Shown one piece after another: positions 58,626-64,000 of a stretch of 64,000 nucleotides of DNA (within the stretch, counting starts at the first letter, position 1; each line of letters opens with the position of its first letter). Made by a program: the position numbers and the translations under genes. This stretch comes from Ophioderma brevispina (taxonomy: Eukaryota; Echinodermata; Ophiuroidea; Amphilepidida; Ophiodermatidae). The notes below the pieces were generated by a model. That model was not told the origin of the DNA and made no database searches. It was given only the letters and a program-made list of their open reading frames with translations. The stretch spans positions 62,001 through 126,000 of the forward strand of contig JAMKCH010022259.1 of the NCBI GenBank assembly GCA_023653785.1, written 5' to 3'.

Positions 58626-60372
58626 GCAAAAAGTACATGTTTTAGGCAGGCTGCATTTTAACTGAGTTAACGGTTGTGATATAAAAAACTGCAATTATTG
58701 AACAATTGCGAACATAGTATGCGTCAAAAAACACCAACATATATGAAGTGCTGGTATAGTTCCTGAACGATTACGAATTTGAAATTCTTGCAAGCATAGT
58801 AAGAATAAACTCATTATCGGGCCGAGCTTTGTACCATTCAGAAATATGTAGATTCAAGCTTGACCCGGAGACTCGAATATAGAATTAGTCATTTGCCATT
58901 GCTGAAACACGATAGTTAAGTTGTGTGACTACTTGGGCATGCATAATGAAGCAAATTTGAGAGCGCAACAATTTCTTCATGAGTGTTTAATAATCCCCTT
59001 ACCTTTTCAAGTCCGCGAAAAAGGATGACAAAAAAGTACATTGCCAAATTTCAAACATTTGATTGCAGTCATGCGCGGTGTGTTTTACAAACCGCTCAAC
59101 GGAATATGATAGGCAAATTATAGTTGTACTTACATCGCTACATAAAAAATTTAGTGCACACATATACACACAAGATTTCCTCTGCTTGAATTAAAAATAT
59201 ATACCACTTATGCAAACATACATGCTTGTAGTGGTACGTTTTTTCAGTTTCAAGTAATGAAAGCAAGTGTATAGAATGACACAAAAGTACGAACAGACCT
59301 ACACCGTCTTCAAACAGTTTTCCTTGAAGGTTAATGGAAGTAATACTCAGCACAATGTTTTCTACCTTCAATGTGGTAAAGACTGGTGGAGACTTGTTAC
59401 TTAAAAGAGTAAGTGATATGCTCACATTATAGCTTTAGCGTCATAGGCTTATGGTATGGTCTTTACAAGAAGGTCAGAGAAGGGTTGAGCCGTTCAAAAC
59501 TAAATTCAAACCTAAAGAAGATAAGAAAAGTGTTGAGCCCTTCAAAACAAACTCAAACCTAAAGCTCTAACCATAACCTCACTGATAAATTAAGTATCAA
59601 GTTCGTTGTTTACAACGGCCATTTCAAAAAGTAAATAAATTTTACTTATTTCAAGCATAATGATTGAGGAAGGCAAACCTTCCTTTGCTGGGGCTCTAAC
59701 TTGGTTCATTTAAAAAGAGCAATATATAACTTCGTCAACTCGGCATCAACAGGTGCTCTAACAAAAAAAACGCTGTGATTATTTCTCCTTTAATTGGTTC
59801 CTAATAAAATACATGACACTTGATCAATCACCGGTATTTTTTAGGAATAAAGAACACATTTTCCACAGATTTATCACCTGATTGTATACACAAAAATCCA
59901 TCTATCATTCCATTGTCTTGGAAGACCCGTATCCGATCATCTCAAACAAATATCAGTGAAAACTTTGATACGAGTACAAGTGATTATGACCTTCGCAAGT
60001 AAGAGTAACATTAGCAAGTTATCTAAGCACAATAAAAATAGTCAAATTTGGAATAGCCGTAAATTTACTCTACGTTTGCTAATGTGACCACCAGGGATCC
60101 ACAAAAAGGGTAAAGCAATCAGACGTCAACTGGAGATCGAGAGATAACAAATTAGTAGAACTTAGGTGATCAATTACTGACAAGGCGTACTGATTTAGCT
60201 GTATGGACACAGTACCAGTCGTATGGTTGATATGACAGAATGCCGGGTGTTGAAACTAATGACTTAAATCGCGCCAAATAGCATCCCTTGGTAAAGGAAG
60301 TGATAATATCCCAATCATTGCGCTTCACTGATAATGACACTGACCTTGAAAGAAACAAATTAGAAGAAACTA
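58626..60372. other. No recognisable gene
   Basis: One short local duplication: TTGAGCC(G/C)(T/C)TTCAAAAC followed by TCAAACCTAAAG occurs at 59482 and 59532. Nothing else is supported. Confidence 0.4.
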
Positions 60373-60561
60373 ATGGCGTTCAACTTGATCGATGTTAGGA
60401 AATTAAAAGAACAGAAAATAAGAAAGAGAAATTCATACGTGGCGTCCGCTGCTCCACCGGCGGCCACTGACATTGCAACGTGTTATGCCTCCAAACAAGG
60501 AGGTGTAGAGTATTCCCCACCAATGATCTCTGTTATCATGCACTGGACTAGCATCGTCTGA
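60373..60561 (+). CDS. Candidate short ORF or first exon, unrecognised
   Basis: A 62-codon frame starts with a true ATG in fair context (CTAATGGCG) and ends TGA. The product begins MAFNLIDVRKLKEQKIRKRN, a basic, helix-like segment, followed by an Ala/Pro-rich stretch. It has more codon diversity than the AT-rich background. No domain is recognised and it is short enough to be chance. It could be an exon, a retroelement piece, or noise. Confidence 0.2.
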   Translation: MAFNLIDVRKLKEQKIRKRNSYVASAAPPAATDIATCYASKQGGVEYSPPMISVIMHWTSIV

Positions 60562-60884
60562 TCATGGTACAGAAAATCTGTAGCCAATCTTGGTAATCGT
60601 GCATAGACCATTGGACATTTATCCGAGAGTCCAAATTTCGGATACTGTTTCTGATTGCAAAGTTAGTTTTTCCATTTATAATTCAACAGATCGCTGTTAA
60701 TGAACCCATTTAGAAGTAAAAAACGCATTTTCCTAAAATACGGTACTGCCCCATGTATTTCAAAACTACACACCGTTACAGCTACAAAGATACAAATACA
60801 AACATACACAATGAAACTCATGCCTGACAGTCTGACACACCCAAACACTTACATCCTAGACACATACCCACTAACAAACACACA

Positions 60885-60965
60885 AGCGAGCATACACACG
60901 CAAACACGCACGCATACATTCGCACACACATAATACTCACACAAACAAACACACACACGCGCGTC
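60885..60965 (+). repeat. CA-rich microsatellite
   Basis: Imperfect (CA)n and ACACGC words (AACACACAAGCGAGCATACA and following). They generate a Thr/His-rich frame on one strand and a Cys/Val-rich frame on the other, neither of which is a gene. Confidence 0.7.
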
Positions 60966-61084
60966 ATATACAAAAGGAAATAAGCGACATTTTGTATGCA
61001 TTGCCAAGTGGCAAACATCCAGCAAGGGGTCAGATACCAGCTACCGTAAATCGCCAAAATGATTAATCCCAGAAAGAACTTGTT

Positions 61085-61170
61085 GTGAATGAGATTCGAA
61101 CGTTGGACCTCTCGTTTAAACCTCAGGTACTCTAATCAACTGCATCACTACAATTTCGTGGAAGGCTATC
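61085..61170 (-). tRNA. tRNA-like sequence, probably SINE head or pseudogene
   Basis: On the minus strand, TGCAGTTGATTAGAGTACC resembles the D-arm/A-box region and GTCCAACGTTCGAATCTC matches the T-arm/B-box. The spacing is close to that of a tRNA. The stems are not fully paired, so it is more likely a decayed tRNA or the head of a SINE than a working gene. Confidence 0.35.
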
Positions 61171-63600
61171 CGATGCTTACCATCTATAAAATCCATTTGT
61201 AGTGACAAAGTAGCATTTGCAATAAAGTTTCTTATTATTAACGATGAACAGCACCTGAGATAACCTGCAAATTTAAAGGGTATATGTCATTATTATTTTT
61301 TTTTACCGCAACTCTTGTTTTTTTTCTTGGAAAACTGTCAATGAAGAACAGCAATACATGAAGTACAAATAGGTAGATCATCTTCAATACCGGGAAACAG
61401 TCATTTCAGTGTTTCTCCCTGGACATACGGTACACTATTTATCCATCCAAGGTTCATACTGTACTGTACATGAATTCTCAGGCTAGTGAGGATTACTTTT
61501 ATTTCAATTAAGAATAATTGCAAAATTATATAATTAGCACAACATTTTTGTGTCGTCTGCAAGAGGTCACATATGATTGCTTTGATAGTGTGTCTGTCTC
61601 TTTGTGGTAAAAATTTTAACTCTATACATAATTGCCCACTGTTTTCCACATAATGTGCATGCACTTGCATGTAATAGAAATTGGAACAATTTGGCAATTC
61701 CAAGCCAATATGGTCTTCTCGCTTTGCTCGGGTGTACTTGTACTTAGAATGTGCGATTCTTTTGCCGGTCTTTTGCGTTTGCCATCTAATGAAATTATGA
61801 AGAATCGTTTGTAGGTATGGGCGAGAACGTTATGAAAATAATTAGCTATACCTTGATGTGGTTCAGCTACCATACCCAGTGGCTCAGAAATATTTGTACT
61901 TCTTGGGTACAGGTTGATCTATCTCTATTATGTTAAACATGATAGATACATGTCCTCGGTATTTTGCTTTATTATGAATTCAACATGTTCCAGTCTGAAA
62001 GTATTGAATTCAAAAATCCAGGGTTGTCTATGATCTTCCTCGTTAGTCATGGTTAGATAACCATGAACCATTCGTAACCCTGTTAACCAGATAATACCAG
62101 TGAATATATTCAGTCATTTCAGTCATATAGGCCTAGGTCTATTTTTCGATGCTTGACACAGCGTGGTCTGACCCTCCAAAATGAACTTATGATTGCCTTC
62201 AATCATCCCCAAAATAGAAAAATGAATGTCACAATCCCCTGTCACAACTAACTTATCTTATGTATTTCTTTGTTTTTTTCGACCCTCCCAAATGAACTTT
62301 CAACCTCACCCCAAATAAATTTTAACAAAGACCACACTGGTTTGACATGCATGTTAGTATATTCCTGTATTATATTGGTTATGTTTTGCAATGTTTTCTA
62401 CAGTACTAGGTTTTAAAAATACGAATTTTGAACTTCCCTGTTCATAGCTAAGCCCCGACCCCGGGCGTTCTACAGCTTATTGATATACCCTTATGTAAAG
62501 TAAAAGCTTTGCCCATTGGCGAGGCAAAATATTTTTTGAGAAACGTATTTTTGTTCTTTTCGCGACACTTCCCCGAGGAATGCTTGTTTATGCTCTACGG
62601 AGTACAAAGCATCCAACCTCTTAGAAAGTGTGGGTATGGCTTTTAGAGTGACCAGTCCGTAACACACCATTACCAGAGACGGTGATGTTCAAAGTTCAGC
62701 CACTATCACAATCACGACAATGGGGCTTGAAACTGATCCCACTCCTGCCACCAAAATACGTCCGTGTATATATTGCCAAAAAACAAATTCCTTCGGGATA
62801 CTTGTCGCAACGCAATGAGATCCATCAAACAGTTTTGCACCAAACAACAACCCAACAAAGAGCAATTTGAGACCTAGTCTCTATTACTGCACAAAACTCA
62901 GCATCTCCTTGCGTTGTTGTTTTTCTTTTCCCCATCTACTAAAAGCGCCAGGTCACCTACCTGAAGAAATTCACAAAATCAAGGTGGACGTGCATTGTTA
63001 TGCCGGGCAAACTTGGGAACAAATATCTGGAGGCAGCCTCGCATGAAAACCGGTTTAAGGTCTTTGTAAGGTACGATTATGTCTCGACAAATTTTAACCT
63101 CAAAGGATAAAAAAGAGGTTTAGTTTAGTCTGAACTTTATTATCTTAATTTCGTAATTCTACGAAATAGAGTCATCAAAACGTAATTATATGGTATTATT
63201 TTAACATCTCGATCGTCACTTTCTTTCTCCAACGAGCCGGGTAAAAATCGGTGTTGAAACCCGGAGTGCGACCCTTTTGTCTCTTACTTGCATTTATCAT
63301 TGAGTGCTAAGTTTATATTCACCAACACAATGAGAGATACAGATAGATATTCCGTAATTTACAATTAACATGGAGATTTGGAGTGGTACATCTTTTGATT
63401 GTGCTGTTCACAAGACATCTACTGACAATGTCTATGGAAAGAGATCGGGTGTTTTCCCTGTCTAATTAAGAATCCCCTGCTGTTTTACTATACAAATGTT
63501 TTGAACATTCCTTGCTAAGCAAAATGAGGAAAAAATATTTGAAGAGGTAACTAGGTTGCCAGGTCGTTTACTCCTGGCTCGGATAAGTAAAGTTCTAGCT
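61171..63600. other. No recognisable feature
   Basis: No gene is supported. The open stretch at 62682-62870 shows no motif in its own frame. A weak pair of inverted CAG(C/T)GTGGTCT words at 62158 and about 62330 is too short to call. Confidence 0.35.
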
Positions 63601-63610
63601 ACTTCTCATT

Positions 63611-63641
63611 TATAAATAGTCGAGCGTAGGGTCTCACGCAT
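63611..63641 (+). promoter_or_regulatory. TATA-box-like promoter candidate
   Basis: TATAAATA (63611-63618) matches the TATA-box consensus, and a TCAC word suited to an initiator lies at about 63641, 30 bases on. An ATG follows at 63714. The spacing is right, but such words arise by chance in AT-rich DNA. Confidence 0.2.
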
Positions 63642-63713
63642 CACGCTTGTGTTTACGTTTTTACTACAAAGTGAGCAAAGTCCAATACATGCCGTGAACA
63701 GCTAATATTAGTC

Positions 63714-63938
63714 ATGAATCAGAGAGAAATGGTACCACTGAAGCCCGGAGCCATGGAGCGATCAGTTATCTGCAAACGGGATACTCACGGGGAATTTAGT
63801 ATTTGTTCTGGGTTTCAACTTGTTGTATGGTGTACTCAGCCCCGATTCAATGAAGTTACAATAGGTCCGAGCGTTAAACAGGGTGACTGGGAAGCCAAAT
63901 ATGTACCCTATCGTGAAGTAAATGGCATGATCGACTAG
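63714..63938 (+). CDS. Candidate short ORF, unrecognised
   Basis: A 74-codon frame from ATG (63714) to TAG. The product starts MNQREMVPLKPGAMERSVIC and has balanced composition, unlike the Phe/Ile/Leu-rich frames of the AT-rich background. It lies about 100 bases after a TATA-like word. No domain or family is recognised, and no splice sites were confirmed. The window ends soon after, so further exons would be out of view. Confidence 0.2.
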   Translation: MNQREMVPLKPGAMERSVICKRDTHGEFSICSGFQLVVWCTQPRFNEVTIGPSVKQGDWEAKYVPYREVNGMID

Positions 63939-64000
63939 TAGTTGATCGAAAATACGTGCCATGTAGCTCTATCTCTGTCATGCAGTCTTGTGGACATTTT

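Noticed and set aside
62158..62340. Possible small element with CAG(C/T)GTGGTCT ends
   Set aside because: The inverted match is only about 11 bases with no clear target duplication, so chance is likely.

Overview
The window looks like nuclear DNA of a multicellular animal, most likely a marine invertebrate and possibly a deuterostome. It is AT-rich and has no long open reading frames, bacterial-type gene spacing or rRNA. It is full of decayed non-LTR retrotransposons, tRNA-derived SINEs, Tc1/mariner DNA transposons, foldback elements, tandem repeats, microsatellites and poly-C tracts. The organism guess rests only on the style of these repeats and is weak.

I found no host gene I can name. 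The longest open stretches are retrotransposon or transposase fragments, or artefacts of simple repeats. Three short stretches (9463-9623, 60373-60561 and 63714-63938) are listed as low-confidence candidate exons, and two places (12620-12795 and 63611-63641) as low-confidence promoter-like sequence.

Layout: 1-4.0 kb is mostly featureless, with one SINE-type fragment. 4.06-6.02 kb is a tandem duplication interrupted by a 1.2 kb element with inverted ends. 6.3-7.8 kb holds a foldback repeat and a poly-G repeat. 7.8-16.1 kb is nearly featureless. 16.1-18.0 kb holds a TTAA-flanked element and a 961-bp palindromic element whose second copy is at 29.5-30.4 kb. 21.9-27.6 kb has two LINE remnants, one split by a SINE with a 9-bp target duplication. 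28.0-29.2 kb has a near-perfect hairpin MITE and a tandem duplication. 31.2-37.3 kb is a LINE graveyard: a minus-strand LINE split by a SINE, then a LINE split by a second LINE. 38.6-39.5 kb is an inverted-end element rich in AGGTCA motifs. 41.6-43.8 kb has poly-C/purine tracts, a tRNA-like sequence, a 23-bp tandem array and a broken Tc1 transposase. 44-49.6 kb has a recent local duplication, an 853-bp TA-flanked element, a SINE, two LINE ends and a TA-flanked element at a LINE stop codon. 51.5-52.5 kb is a second, worse-decayed Tc1 copy. 53.2-57.5 kb is dominated by tandem arrays. 57.5-64 kb is mostly featureless.

No genes can be seen acting together. The biology here is transposon accumulation, with several insertion orders readable from target-site duplications. 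The most interesting structures are the long palindromic elements, which would give long double-stranded RNA if transcribed, and the families of paired inverted-end elements. All coordinates of repeat edges are by eye and may be off by several bases.
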